Positions 28,142-36,472 of a DNA stretch of 64,000 bases are shown piece by piece. How positions within the stretch are numbered: position 1 is the first letter of the stretch; each line of letters opens with the position of its first letter. The notes under the pieces are model-generated. The model was not told the DNA's origin, did not search any database, and saw only the letters and a list, made by a program, of their open reading frames with translations. The stretch lies in assembly GCF_900113745.1 (NCBI RefSeq), contig NZ_FOQL01000004.1, positions 370,423 through 434,422 on the forward strand, given 5' to 3'. The position numbers and the translations under genes were made by a program. The DNA comes from Pseudomonas guineae. GTDB lineage: Bacteria; Pseudomonadota; Gammaproteobacteria; Pseudomonadales; Pseudomonadaceae.

Positions 28142-29380
28142 ATGCGCCTTGCCCCGCTTTCCTTGCTTGCCTTGTCCGTGCTGCTCGCCGCCTGTGGCGA
28201 AGAGCCTGCCTCGGTGGCCAATCTGGATTTCCAGAAAGATCTACAAACCCAGCTGATCAAAGCCAAGCCAGGCAGCGTGATTGAGATTCCTGCTGGCACC
28301 TACCAGCTCGACCGCAGCCTGAGCCTGAAAGTCAGCGGTGTGACCATCAGGGGCGCAGGCATGGACGAGACCATCCTCAGCTTTAAGGGGCAGAAGTCGG
28401 GCGCCGAAGGCCTGCTGGTAGATGCCTCGGACTTCACCATTGAAGACATCGCCTTCGAAGACACTAAGGGTGATTCGCTGAAAGTGGTGGGCGGCAAGAA
28501 CATCATCATTCGCCGCGTGCGCACCGAATGGACCAACGGCCCGGCCAGCGAAAACGGCGCGTACGGCATCTACCCGGTACAGACTGAAAACACCTTGATC
28601 GACGGCGTGGTGGCCATCGGCGCGTCGGACGCCGGTATTTATGTCGGCCAGTCGCGCAACGTGGTGGTGCGCAATAGCCGCGCCGAGCGCAACGTCGCCG
28701 GTATCGAGATCGAGAACACCATCGGTGCCGACGTGTATGACAACGTCGCTACGGGTAACACCGGTGGCGTTCTGGTGTTCAACATGCCCAACCTGCCGCA
28801 AGCCGGTCGGGTAACGCGGGTATTTCGCAACAGGATCGAAGGCAACAACCACCCGAACTTCGGCCACAAAGGCACGCCGGTGGCCAGCGTGCCGGCCGGT
28901 TCCGGTGTGGTGATCAACTCCAACGATGAGGTCGAGGTGTTCGACAACGACATCGGCGAGCACAAGACCGCCAACGTGATCATCAGCAGCTACTTCAGCA
29001 CCGGGTATACCGACCTCTCCACCGCCGAGAACTTTGACCCTTACCCCGAAGGTATCCATATCCACGGCAACCGTTTTGGCCCGGCGGGCGACAGCCCGGA
29101 TCACTTAGAGCTGAAAGCGCTGAAAATCAGCCAATTCGGCTTAAATGGTCGCCTGCCGGATATTCTCTGGGACGGTTACGTCAACCTCGACATCTTGGTG
29201 GACGGCAAGCTACCGGCTGACCGGGCGATTTGTATCAACAACGGCTCGGCCGCGATGATCAACGTCGATGCGCCGAACAACTACCAGAACATCAGCACCG
29301 AGATGGCTGATTACCGTTGCAGTTTGCCGCCGCTGCCGGCAGTTAAATTGGCCTCGGCCGAAGCCGGTCAGGGGGCCTGA
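28142..29380 (+). CDS. Lipoprotein with parallel beta-helix repeats
   Basis: A 412-residue protein from ATG at 28142 with a lipoprotein signal (MRLAPLSLLALSVLLAACGEE; lipidated Cys18). The mature part begins with KAKPGSVIEIPAGTYQLDRSL and contains several coil-length repeats (VSGVTIRGAGM, ASDFTIEDIAF, GKNIIIRRVRT, SRNVVVRNSRAE, TIGADVYDNVATGN), typical of a right-handed parallel beta-helix. It matches the family I know as TIGR03805, regularly paired with the diheme protein that follows. Stop and next start overlap by one base (TGATG), so the two are coupled. Substrate and function are unknown. Confidence 0.83.
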   Translation: MRLAPLSLLALSVLLAACGEEPASVANLDFQKDLQTQLIKAKPGSVIEIPAGTYQLDRSLSLKVSGVTIRGAGMDETILSFKGQKSGAEGLLVDASDFTIEDIAFEDTKGDSLKVVGGKNIIIRRVRTEWTNGPASENGAYGIYPVQTENTLIDGVVAIGASDAGIYVGQSRNVVVRNSRAERNVAGIEIENTIGADVYDNVATGNTGGVLVFNMPNLPQAGRVTRVFRNRIEGNNHPNFGHKGTPVASVPAGSGVVINSNDEVEVFDNDIGEHKTANVIISSYFSTGYTDLSTAENFDPYPEGIHIHGNRFGPAGDSPDHLELKALKISQFGLNGRLPDILWDGYVNLDILVDGKLPADRAICINNGSAAMINVDAPNNYQNISTEMADYRCSLPPLPAVKLASAEAGQGA

Positions 29381-30492
29381 TGCGCAGGTTGCTTCTAGGT
29401 GTGCTGCTGCTCCTCGCCGGCTGTGAACAGCCGCCGGCGCCGCTGTATATGCCGGACGGCGACAACTACCCGGAAAAGCTCAGTGAATGGGGCATGCTGC
29501 AGCGCGCCGATGGCTTTATCGCGCTGATTACCGAAGCGCTGCCCTATGATCTGAACACGCCGCTGTTCACCGATTACGCACACAAGCTGCGCAGTGTCTG
29601 GATGCCGGTAGGTGCGTCGGCACACTACGGCGAGGCGCATTTCGACTACCCGCTCGGGACTGTATTGAGCAAGACCTTCTACTACCCCAAGGATGCACAA
29701 GGTCGTTTGCTGCTCAATGAGCAGGACGACCGCGACCCGCAACGCGGCCTGGAGTTGGCACGGGTGCAGCTGATTGAGACGCGCATCCTACTCAAGCAAC
29801 AGCATGGCTGGGTGGCGCTGCCCTATGTGTGGGATGAGCAGCAGCTGGAGGCATCTCTCGAATGGGCCGGTGCCAGCCGCGATGTCCGCCTGTTGGATGC
29901 CCAGGGTCAAACTCAGCCCGTTACCTATCAGGTACCGGACGCTAACCAATGTGCCGGCTGCCATGAGGAGCGCGCGGGGCAGGGCCTTAACCCGTTGGGG
30001 CCGAAAGCACGGCATCTAAATAAAGATTTCACCTACGCCGAGGGCGCGCACAATCAGTTGCAGCACTGGCAGCAGCAGGGACGTCTGCAAGGGTTGCCGG
30101 CGGACTTGCAGGGCGTGCCGCACAACGCCCTGTGGCCGGCCCCGCGCCCTACTGAAAGCCTGGAGCAGCAGGCGCGCAGTTACCTGGATGCTAATTGCAG
30201 CCACTGCCATAACCCCACCGGACCGGGGCGTACCTCGGGCTTGCTGCTTGATCCGGCTACGACCATCGGCATTCGTTATGGCCTGTGCAAGCAGCCGGTG
30301 GCCGCCGGTAAGGGTTCCGGTGACCGGCGCGTGGATATTCACCCAGGACAACCAGACAAATCGGTGCTGATGTTTCGGGTTGAAAGTGCTGACCCCAGTG
30401 TGATGATGCCGGAGCTCGGCCGCTCCATCGTGCATACCGAGGGTGTCGAGGTGCTGCACCGCTGGATCACCAGCCTGGCGGGGGATTGTTGA
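29380..30492 (+). CDS. Diheme c-type cytochrome lipoprotein (SO_2930/HNE_0200 family)
   Basis: A 370-residue protein with a lipobox (LLLLLAGCEQ, Cys15) and two CxxCH haem c sites: CAGCH at residue 191 and CSHCH at residue 273. The region between (PLGPKARHLNKDF, GLPADLQGVPHNALWPAP) is conserved in this family, known as TIGR03806. The C-terminus has a haem-domain-like MFRVESADPSVMMPELG, whose methionines could be axial ligands. It probably sits on the periplasmic face of a membrane. It is coupled to the beta-helix lipoprotein and presumably works with it in an uncharacterised redox process. Confidence 0.83.
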   Translation: MRRLLLGVLLLLAGCEQPPAPLYMPDGDNYPEKLSEWGMLQRADGFIALITEALPYDLNTPLFTDYAHKLRSVWMPVGASAHYGEAHFDYPLGTVLSKTFYYPKDAQGRLLLNEQDDRDPQRGLELARVQLIETRILLKQQHGWVALPYVWDEQQLEASLEWAGASRDVRLLDAQGQTQPVTYQVPDANQCAGCHEERAGQGLNPLGPKARHLNKDFTYAEGAHNQLQHWQQQGRLQGLPADLQGVPHNALWPAPRPTESLEQQARSYLDANCSHCHNPTGPGRTSGLLLDPATTIGIRYGLCKQPVAAGKGSGDRRVDIHPGQPDKSVLMFRVESADPSVMMPELGRSIVHTEGVEVLHRWITSLAGDC

Positions 30493-30528
30493 GTCCCCCG
30501 TTACGTGGTCTGCGTGACGACTGCCGAT

Positions 30529-31473
30529 TTAGGCAGCGGGTTTTGCCGATTTCATCGTTTTCCATAGGCGCGTTGCCAGGTTCACCAGTAGCAGCACGAC
30601 AGCCCCAGCAATGATTCCGATGCCGGCATTGAGTAGGGTGGGTAGCAGGGCCGCCAGCAGGCCGCTGCTGGCGGTAACACTCAGCGCCAACTGATCGATC
30701 CACACCTGCGCGGCATGGATGCCGTGGGTGAGGATGCCACCACCGACCATAAACATCGCCGCGGTACCGAGAACCGACAGGCTCTTCATCAGGTACGGCG
30801 CGGTAAACAGCAGGCCACGACCGAAGCTACGTTGCAGGCGTGCGCCGCTGCGCTGGCTGAGAAACAGGCCGGCATCGTCCAGTTTGACGATGCCCGCTAC
30901 CAGCCCATATACCCCGATCGTCATCAAAATGGCGATGCCGGAGAGCACCACGACCTGCTTGCCAAAGCTGGCCAGGGCCACAGTGCCGAGGGTGATGGCG
31001 ATGATTTCTGCCGAGAGGATGAAGTCAGTGCGGATTGCACCTTTAACCTTGTCTTTTTCAAACGCCAGCATGTCGATCTCAGGGTCTGCCACGGCATGCC
31101 GCCGTTGCTCGTGCTGGACCTCGTCCTCGTGCTTACTGTGCAGAAATCTGTGCGCGAGTTTCTCGAAGCCTTCATAGCAGAGGAAGGCCCCGCCGAGCAT
31201 CAGTAATGGCGTCACCGCCCAGGGTATAAATGCGCTAATCAGCAGGGCTGCGGGCACCAAAATCAGCTTGTTTTTGAACGAGCCCTTGGCTACTGCCCAA
31301 ACTACCGGCAGCTCACGCTCGGCGCGCACGCCGCTAACCTGCTGGGCATTAAGTGCTAAGTCATCGCCGAGCACACCGGCGGTTTTCTTGGCTGCGACCT
31401 TGGTCATCAGCGCCACGTCGTCGAGAACGGCGGCGATATCATCGAGCAGGGCTAACAGGCTGGCACCGGCCAT
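30529..31473 (-). CDS. DUF808 inner-membrane protein (YedI-like)
   Basis: A 314-residue DUF808 protein from ATG at 31473 ([21 protein letters not shown]). It has a soluble N-terminus with [26 protein letters not shown], then about six hydrophobic segments (for example [54 protein letters not shown]). E. coli YedI is in the same family and has no established function. GAAAGGAATATT precedes the start. The upstream intergenic DNA carries the DnaA-box-like modules. Confidence 0.85.
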   Translation of the reverse strand: MAGASLLALLDDIAAVLDDVALMTKVAAKKTAGVLGDDLALNAQQVSGVRAERELPVVWAVAKGSFKNKLILVPAALLISAFIPWAVTPLLMLGGAFLCYEGFEKLAHRFLHSKHEDEVQHEQRRHAVADPEIDMLAFEKDKVKGAIRTDFILSAEIIAITLGTVALASFGKQVVVLSGIAILMTIGVYGLVAGIVKLDDAGLFLSQRSGARLQRSFGRGLLFTAPYLMKSLSVLGTAAMFMVGGGILTHGIHAAQVWIDQLALSVTASSGLLAALLPTLLNAGIGIIAGAVVLLLVNLATRLWKTMKSAKPAA

Positions 31474-31619
31474 GGGAAATATTCCTTTCTGCGCTGTTTG
31501 GGGGGGAATCACCAGCGAGTCGTGCGGGTAATAGTGCGCAGATTTATACGTGACTCAGCCGGCGGCAGCCAGAGGCGGCCAACCTAGGTTTGCCGCAGTG
31601 CACGAAATCGCCCTGCAGA

Positions 31620-31694
31620 TTAGTCGCGGCTGCTGCCACTGGCGCCACTGGCATAAGCGGCAAGCACGCTGCGTAACAGGTCATTAAGTGGCAT
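31620..31694 (-). CDS. Possible 24-residue small protein
   Basis: An ATG at 31694 with AAGGAGAG eight to ten bases upstream opens a 24-codon frame: MPLNDLLRSVLAAYASGASG, ending SSRD and TAA. The ribosome-binding site is one of the best matches in the window, yet the peptide is short and I do not recognise it. It resembles the beginning of some small DUF-type proteins, so it could also be a truncated gene. It lies 146 bases upstream of the DUF808 gene on the same strand. Confidence 0.35.
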   Translation of the reverse strand: MPLNDLLRSVLAAYASGASGSSRD

Positions 31695-32538
31695 GGGGTC
31701 TCTCCTTGATTGGGTCAGGCGAGGTTATGCCTGTGCGCGACGTTTGGGGTGTTGATTGTCTCGATGAGGCTCATAGGCGCAGGACACATTTAGCGTTATG
31801 CACAGTGCTGGAGTCGTGGGCGGTTAGTTGTGCACAAAGGCTGTGGGGCATTCTGTGGATAAGGTGGGTGTAGACACGTGAGAGCTTAGTCGTGCAGCTG
31901 TTAGCGGTTGTTGTGTGTTTTTTGATCAGTTTGTTGTTTGGCGTATAAACACCAGAACGGCCTGGTTATTGAGGGTGATATCGGGGGGTGGCGCTAAAGT
32001 TGTCCACGGCTACTGTGGGTAGAGTTGTTCATAACTCTGGTATGCCTGCCTGTAGGCCTTATTTGGCGTGGCTTTACAAAGGTTGTGTGTTTTTTGATCA
32101 GTGGGTTATTTATCGTATAAACAACAAGTTAGTCTGGTTATTCAGGTTGCGATAGGGTAGCGCTAAAGTTGTCCACGACTACTGTGGGTAGAGCTGTTGA
32201 TAACTCCGGTATGCCTGCCTGAAGTCCATTGTTGGTATGGCTTTGCGTGTATTGGTCAATTTTCGATCAGCCTGTAGTCGCGGGCTAAAACGTCATTTGT
32301 AGCCGGTCGAGTCAAGCAATAATCAGTTTATTTCGAAGGTTTTCCCCAGGAGGTCGGTGCGCGGTGGATAACTTATCCCAAGTTACTGTGGAGCGATCTG
32401 TGGATAAGCTGCGCACGCTTGCATCGAGGCCACGGCAGGCGTGGCTTTAAGCGGTTAGGTTGTTTTTTGTACAGCGAGCTGAGTGGCGCGCCTGCTTTAC
32501 CCCTGGAGGCTGATGTGTAGCAGGTTGTACACAGGTGC
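31695..32538. other. Intergenic region between the small ORF and GDPD gene
   Basis: About 840 bases with no protein gene I can support. It is more AT-rich than its surroundings and holds the DnaA-box-like modules, further near-matches (GGTGGATAA at 32364, TTGTACACA at 32525) and several TGATCA-type palindromes. A 61-codon open frame at 31688-31873 has no ribosome-binding site or family pattern and is not called. Confidence 0.7.
31828..32407 (+). repeat. Four degenerate modules with phased DnaA-box-like 9-mers
   Basis: Four 35-bp modules start at 31828, 32000, 32169 and 32373. Each contains three DnaA-box-like 9-mers at the same offsets: A at 0 (TTGTGCACA, TTGTCCACG, TTGTCCACG, TTATCCCAA), B inverted at +14 (all begin TGTGG) and C inverted at +26 (TGTGGATAA, TGTTCATAA, TGTTGATAA, TGTGGATAA). 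The second and third modules lie in a clear tandem duplication of about 169 bp that also contains TTTTTTGATCAGT and GTATAAAC. The first and last C boxes are perfect DnaA boxes. The stretch has no convincing gene. The role is inferred, see findings. Confidence 0.75.
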
Positions 32539-33450
32539 TTAATCTTTCAGGGCGCTGATTCGGGTCGAGCGGCCGAGCACCTGCAATGCACGGTCCGGGT
32601 AGTCGGTGATCAGTGCGTGGGCACCCAGGTCGAGCAGGCGGCGCATGTCCGGTTGTTCGTTGATGGTCCAGAGTTGCACGTTCAGTCCGCGTTGCGCGGC
32701 GGCCTTGAGCAGACTTGGGGTGGCAACGGGTATACCGTCGTGTGCTTCGGGAATCTGCAGCGCCTGGTAGGAAGGCGACAGCACGTTACCCAGCCCCACC
32801 CAGTTAAGTGCCACCAGCAGGCGCACCGAGCTAGGGCCTGCGGAAGTGGCCACGCCGGGGCAGCGTTCGCGGAACAACTGCAGGCTGCGGTCATAGAAGC
32901 TACCAACGATGACCCGGTCGCGTTGTTGATGCGCCTGTAGGGCATCACACAGCAGGACCTCCATGCCGACATCGGGCACCTTAATCTCGATTACCTTGGC
33001 CTGTTCGGGCAGGCTTACGAGCACCTCGGCAAAGCTGGGGATACGGACACCCTGGCCACGGTAGGGATAACTCTGACCGCCATCCGCGCTCCAGTTAAAG
33101 CCAGCATCCAGTGCCTGTAGCTGCGCCAGGTTGAGCGCAGCTACCGGGCCTTGGCCGTCTGTGGTGCGCTCCAAGGTGCGGTCGTGGATCACCACCAGCT
33201 CGCCATCACTGGACAGCTGTAGGTCCATCTCCAGCATGTCCACGCCCAGGGCGCTGGCACGCTGGAAGGCAAACAGGCTGTTCTCCGGCCACAAGCCCTT
33301 GCCGCCGCGGTGGGCGATGACCAGCGGCTGCTCGGCAAACGCATTGAGCACAATCGCCGGTTGCGCCGGTTTGCTGGTCAGTGCCAGCACGCCGAGGGCA
33401 ATGGCAAGCAGCAGGAGCGGAGCAGATAGAAAACGGGCAACATGCAGCAT
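32539..33450 (-). CDS. Glycerophosphodiester phosphodiesterase
   Basis: A 303-residue GDPD-family enzyme that hydrolyses glycerophosphodiesters to glycerol-3-phosphate and an alcohol. The N-terminus is a membrane anchor or signal peptide (MLHVARFLSAPLLLLAIALGVL), so the enzyme is probably periplasmic or membrane-bound. The TIM-barrel motifs are intact: LVIAHRGGKGLWPENS (first catalytic His), MLEMDLQLSSDGELVVIHD (metal ligands and second His). C-terminal VQLWTINEQPDMRRLLDLG and ALITDYPD are also typical. It stands alone after the DnaA-box-like region. Confidence 0.92.
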   Translation of the reverse strand: MLHVARFLSAPLLLLAIALGVLALTSKPAQPAIVLNAFAEQPLVIAHRGGKGLWPENSLFAFQRASALGVDMLEMDLQLSSDGELVVIHDRTLERTTDGQGPVAALNLAQLQALDAGFNWSADGGQSYPYRGQGVRIPSFAEVLVSLPEQAKVIEIKVPDVGMEVLLCDALQAHQQRDRVIVGSFYDRSLQLFRERCPGVATSAGPSSVRLLVALNWVGLGNVLSPSYQALQIPEAHDGIPVATPSLLKAAAQRGLNVQLWTINEQPDMRRLLDLGAHALITDYPDRALQVLGRSTRISALKD

Positions 33451-33664
33451 GATAAAAGTCCAGGGTGGTCATATAGGCTGTGGTTATTACACCCCGACTA
33501 TGACAAAGCCATGGCGGCTGAGCGAGAGGCGAAATACGCCAATCCAGGGCCTATCTAAGCCAGCCAGCAGTGGTTTATACCGCCCGGATGCACTCTGTGC
33601 AGGCCCGCCCGGATTTGATTTGGCCTATGTAGGCGGACATCAGGCAGGTCTGGCTGCGTTGCGC

Positions 33665-34237
33665 TCAACCGGTCAGCAACCAGGCACCGGTTACTGCCGA
33701 AGCCACGCCTAGTACCCGTACCACCGGTGCAGCCGCGTGCGGCAACAGGCGCACCAATGCGTAGCCACTGGCGTGCAAGGCGGCAGTGGCGATCACAAAC
33801 CCGGCGGCGTAGCCCCAAGGGCTGGCTAGTGCTGGCAGTTCCAGGCCGTGGGCGACGCCATGGGTCAGGGCAAATACGGCGGTCAGGCCCATGGCACCCA
33901 GCACCGGCAGGCGAATGGCCACGGCCACCAGCAGGCCGAAGGCCAATACCGAGGCGGCGATACCGGTTTCCATCAGCGGCATCTGCAGGCCGTTAAAGCC
34001 GAGCAGCCCACCGATTAGCATCGTGCCCACAAAAGTCAGCGGCAGCGCCCAGCGCGCCGCGCCGGATTGCTGCGCGGCCCACAGGCCAACGGCGAGCATA
34101 GCCAGCAGGTGGTCGAGGCCGAACACCGGGTGAGCCAGGCCGGCCATAAGGCCTGAGTGGTCGTGGCCGGCATGGGCGAACGCCATGGTTGGGCTGAGGA
34201 ACAGGACGATGGCGAATAGTGATTTGCGCAGGTTCAT
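33665..34237 (-). CDS. ureJ: HupE/UreJ family membrane protein
   Basis: A 190-residue protein from ATG at 34237 (MNLRKSLFAIVLFLSPTMAFAHAGHDHSG), with a cleavable signal peptide and about six membrane segments. The His-rich motif HAGHDH, the HPVFGLDHLLAMLAVGLWA signature and FALTHGVAHGLELP are diagnostic of HupE/UreJ, proposed nickel (or cobalt) permeases. It follows ureEFG on the same strand, so nickel supply to urease is the likely role. An upstream frame start at 34303 is not supported by a ribosome-binding site. Confidence 0.85.
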   Translation of the reverse strand: MNLRKSLFAIVLFLSPTMAFAHAGHDHSGLMAGLAHPVFGLDHLLAMLAVGLWAAQQSGAARWALPLTFVGTMLIGGLLGFNGLQMPLMETGIAASVLAFGLLVAVAIRLPVLGAMGLTAVFALTHGVAHGLELPALASPWGYAAGFVIATAALHASGYALVRLLPHAAAPVVRVLGVASAVTGAWLLTG

Positions 34238-34272
34238 GGGGTGTCTCCTTGACTGAGTAAGGTTGTACTTTG

Positions 34273-34296
34273 AACCTGTTTTACGATCTCGCGAGC
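34273..34296 (-). repeat. Dispersed short repeat, inverted copy
   Basis: Reads GCTCGCGAGATCGTAAA then ACAGGTT on the minus strand. The same sequence, less one A, occurs on the plus strand at 40498 and, in part, at 34486. Confidence 0.7.
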
Positions 34297-34485
34297 CATA
34301 CAAGGCGCTACGTTAGTAACAGCCTCCGGCTGGTCAAAACGTCGAGGAAGCGGAGCTCACGTGTTGTAAATGAGCATTACTCGTTTTACTCGCCCCTTGC
34401 CCCTTGCCCCTCGGGTCGCGCTGAAGCGCGTTAGCCACAAGTGGCTTGCCGGGGCTGTTTTAACGCCGAATGGCCGACGCGCAGC

Positions 34486-34508
34486 AGATCGTAAACAGGT
34501 TGTTAGGC
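34486..34508 (+). repeat. Dispersed short repeat, copy next to ureG
   Basis: AGATCGTAAACAGGTTG followed by TTAGGC, identical over 19 bases or more to the copy at 40505. It overlaps the last codons of ureG. Confidence 0.7.
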
Positions 34509-35117
34509 TGCGGTGAGCATGCCGTGCTGTTCAATAAAGGCAATGATCTGCTCCAGGCCTTGGCCGATCTTCTGGTTGCTGAACACAAACGGCTTGTCGC
34601 CGCGCATCTTCAGCGTGTCGCGCTCCATTACCTCAAGCGAGGCACCCACCAGTGGCGCCAGGTCGATCTTGTTGATCACCAGCAGGTCGGACTTGCAGAT
34701 GCCCGGGCCGCCCTTGCGCGGCAGCTTGTCGCCGGCGGAGACGTCGATCACGTAGATGGTCAGGTCCGACAGTTCCGGGCTGAAGGTCGCCGAGAGGTTG
34801 TCGCCGCCGGACTCGACGATGATCAGGTCGAGGCCGGGGAAACGCCGGTTGAGTTGGTCAACGGCTTCCAGGTTGATCGAGGCGTCCTCACGGATGGCCG
34901 TGTGTGGGCAGCCGCCGGTTTCCACGCCAATGATCCGTTCCGGGGCCAGGGCCTCGTTGCGCACCAAAAACTGCGCGTCCTCCTGGGTGTAGATATCGTT
35001 GGTCACCACGGCCAGGTTGTAGCGTTCACGCAGGGCCAGGCACAGGGCCAGGGTCAGGGCGGTCTTGCCAGAGCCGACCGGGCCACCGATGCCGATACGC
35101 AGGGGTTGGCTGTTCAT
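34503..35117 (-). CDS. ureG: Urease accessory GTPase UreG
   Basis: A 204-residue UreG, the SIMIBI-class GTPase that delivers nickel to apo-urease within the UreDFG complex. The P-loop GPVGSGKT (residues 12-19), [17 protein letters not shown] with the metal-binding Cys-Pro-His, [15 protein letters not shown], and the base-specificity motif NKIDLAP are all intact. ureF and ureE lie upstream in the order ureE-ureF-ureG. The last codons overlap a dispersed repeat. Structural urease genes are not in the window. Confidence 0.97.
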   Translation of the reverse strand: MNSQPLRIGIGGPVGSGKTALTLALCLALRERYNLAVVTNDIYTQEDAQFLVRNEALAPERIIGVETGGCPHTAIREDASINLEAVDQLNRRFPGLDLIIVESGGDNLSATFSPELSDLTIYVIDVSAGDKLPRKGGPGICKSDLLVINKIDLAPLVGASLEVMERDTLKMRGDKPFVFSNQKIGQGLEQIIAFIEQHGMLTAA

Positions 35118-35136
35118 CTTTAAGTCTTCCTTATCA

Positions 35137-35811
35137 TCAAGAACGGAATAAACGGCTGTATTGACGTTCGTGCGCCATGCTCGCCAGGGCCAGACCGAAC
35201 GCGGCGCTGCCCCAATGTTGTGGTTCTAGTTCACTGGCTTGGCGCTGCGCCTGATCGAGTAACGGCATCAGCTGCGAGGTCAGACGCTGGGCGGCTTGTT
35301 GGCCCAACGGCAAGGTTTTCATCAGCACCGCCAGTTGGTTTTCCAACCAGCCCCACAGCCAGGCGCTCAGCGCATCGTCTGGTTCGATCTGCCAGGCGCG
35401 TGCGGCCAATGCCCAGCCGACGGCCAGGCCAGGTTCATCGAGTTCGGCAAACAGCTGCTGCGCCGGCGCGTCCAGCTCCGGCAGGCCGCTGAGAAGCTGC
35501 TGTAGGGAATAGCCCATCTGCCGGCTTTCCAGGCGTAATTCGCGGGTTTCGCGGCTGGCACGCTGTTGTTCGGCCAGGTTGCGCAGCTGGTTCCAATCCT
35601 CGTTAGCGGCTGCCTCGCAATGGGCGAGCAGTAACGGTGCTTCAAAACGGGCGAGATTGAGCAGTAGCTGATCGGCGATCCAGCGTTGGGCACTTTCTGC
35701 GTTATCGACCAAGCCCTGCTCGACCGCCATTTCCAGCCCTTGGGAATAGCTGTAGCCGCCAATCGGCAGTTGCGGGCTGGCTAACCTAAGCAGCTGCCAA
35801 GCGGGGTTCAC
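35137..35811 (-). CDS. ureF: Urease accessory protein UreF
   Basis: A 224-residue UreF, the helical protein that links UreD-urease with the UreG dimer and lets nickel pass. The N-terminal segment [29 protein letters not shown] is the family signature. The start (ATG 35811) overlaps the ureE stop by four bases, showing translational coupling, and ureG follows 19 bases after the stop. Confidence 0.95.
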   Translation of the reverse strand: MNPAWQLLRLASPQLPIGGYSYSQGLEMAVEQGLVDNAESAQRWIADQLLLNLARFEAPLLLAHCEAAANEDWNQLRNLAEQQRASRETRELRLESRQMGYSLQQLLSGLPELDAPAQQLFAELDEPGLAVGWALAARAWQIEPDDALSAWLWGWLENQLAVLMKTLPLGQQAAQRLTSQLMPLLDQAQRQASELEPQHWGSAAFGLALASMAHERQYSRLFRS

Positions 35812-36308
35812 TTACGCGCACCGAACTGATGCAAGCGCGGCGTATAGCTGAATTCGGCATCGCCGGCATGTGAGTGGTGATGGCCGCCGCCATAGGCACC
35901 TTGCTCGGGTTGGTAGGGTGCCTCGACGTTTTCCACTGTGGCACCAAGCTGTTCGAGCATGGCCTTGAGCACGTAATCATCTGGCAGGCGCAGCCAGCCA
36001 TCGCCCAGCTGCAAGGCGACGTGGCGGTTACCTAGGTGGTAGGCGGCGCGCATCAGTTCAAACGGATTGGCGCAGGTCACGTGCAGCAACGGCTCGGCGC
36101 GGGCGATGACGCGCACGATGCGGCCATCCTCGGCGTGCAGGCATTCGCCGTCGTGCAGAGCGGGCTGGCCGCGTTCGAGGAACAGGCCGACATCCTCGCC
36201 AGTCAGGCTATAGCAGCGCAGGCGGCTTTTGCTGCGGGCCTCAAAGCTCAGTTCAAGTTCGGCATCCCAGCGTGGCTGGGCGGCAATACGGCGGTGGATC
36301 ACCAACAT
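35808..36308 (-). CDS. ureE: Urease accessory protein UreE
   Basis: A 166-residue UreE, the nickel metallochaperone of urease. It has the N-terminal peptide-binding domain (SFEARSKSRLRCYSLTGEDVGLFLERG), the metal-binding domain with the conserved nickel His in LGNRHVALQLGDG, and a short His-rich tail (GGGHHHSHAGD). The tail is shorter than the long His tail of Klebsiella UreE. It heads the ureEFG-ureJ operon; no ureABC or ureD is present nearby. Confidence 0.95.
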   Translation of the reverse strand: MLVIHRRIAAQPRWDAELELSFEARSKSRLRCYSLTGEDVGLFLERGQPALHDGECLHAEDGRIVRVIARAEPLLHVTCANPFELMRAAYHLGNRHVALQLGDGWLRLPDDYVLKAMLEQLGATVENVEAPYQPEQGAYGGGHHHSHAGDAEFSYTPRLHQFGARK

Positions 36309-36472
36309 GGGGCAGCTTCCGGCAGGTCAATGCCGGTTATAGAGCAAGTGCCTTGCCAATCCATGTGCGCCCAGGCGGATGTAGGGCTGACGCCGGTCGC
36401 GTGCAAGCTTTCTGTGCGTTGCTTGGGCTGATTTGGTGCGATGAAGGGGTGTGTGAGTTGTTTTGGTGCGTG

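Noticed and set aside
31688..31873. 61-codon open frame upstream of the DnaA-like array
   Set aside because: No ribosome-binding site, no hydrophobic or family pattern, and overlaps the better-supported minus-strand small frame.
31828..32407. Chromosomal replication origin
   Set aside because: DnaA-like boxes are present but dnaA, dnaN, rpmH and gyrB are absent and no AT-rich 13-mer unwinding array was seen, so I do not call it oriC.
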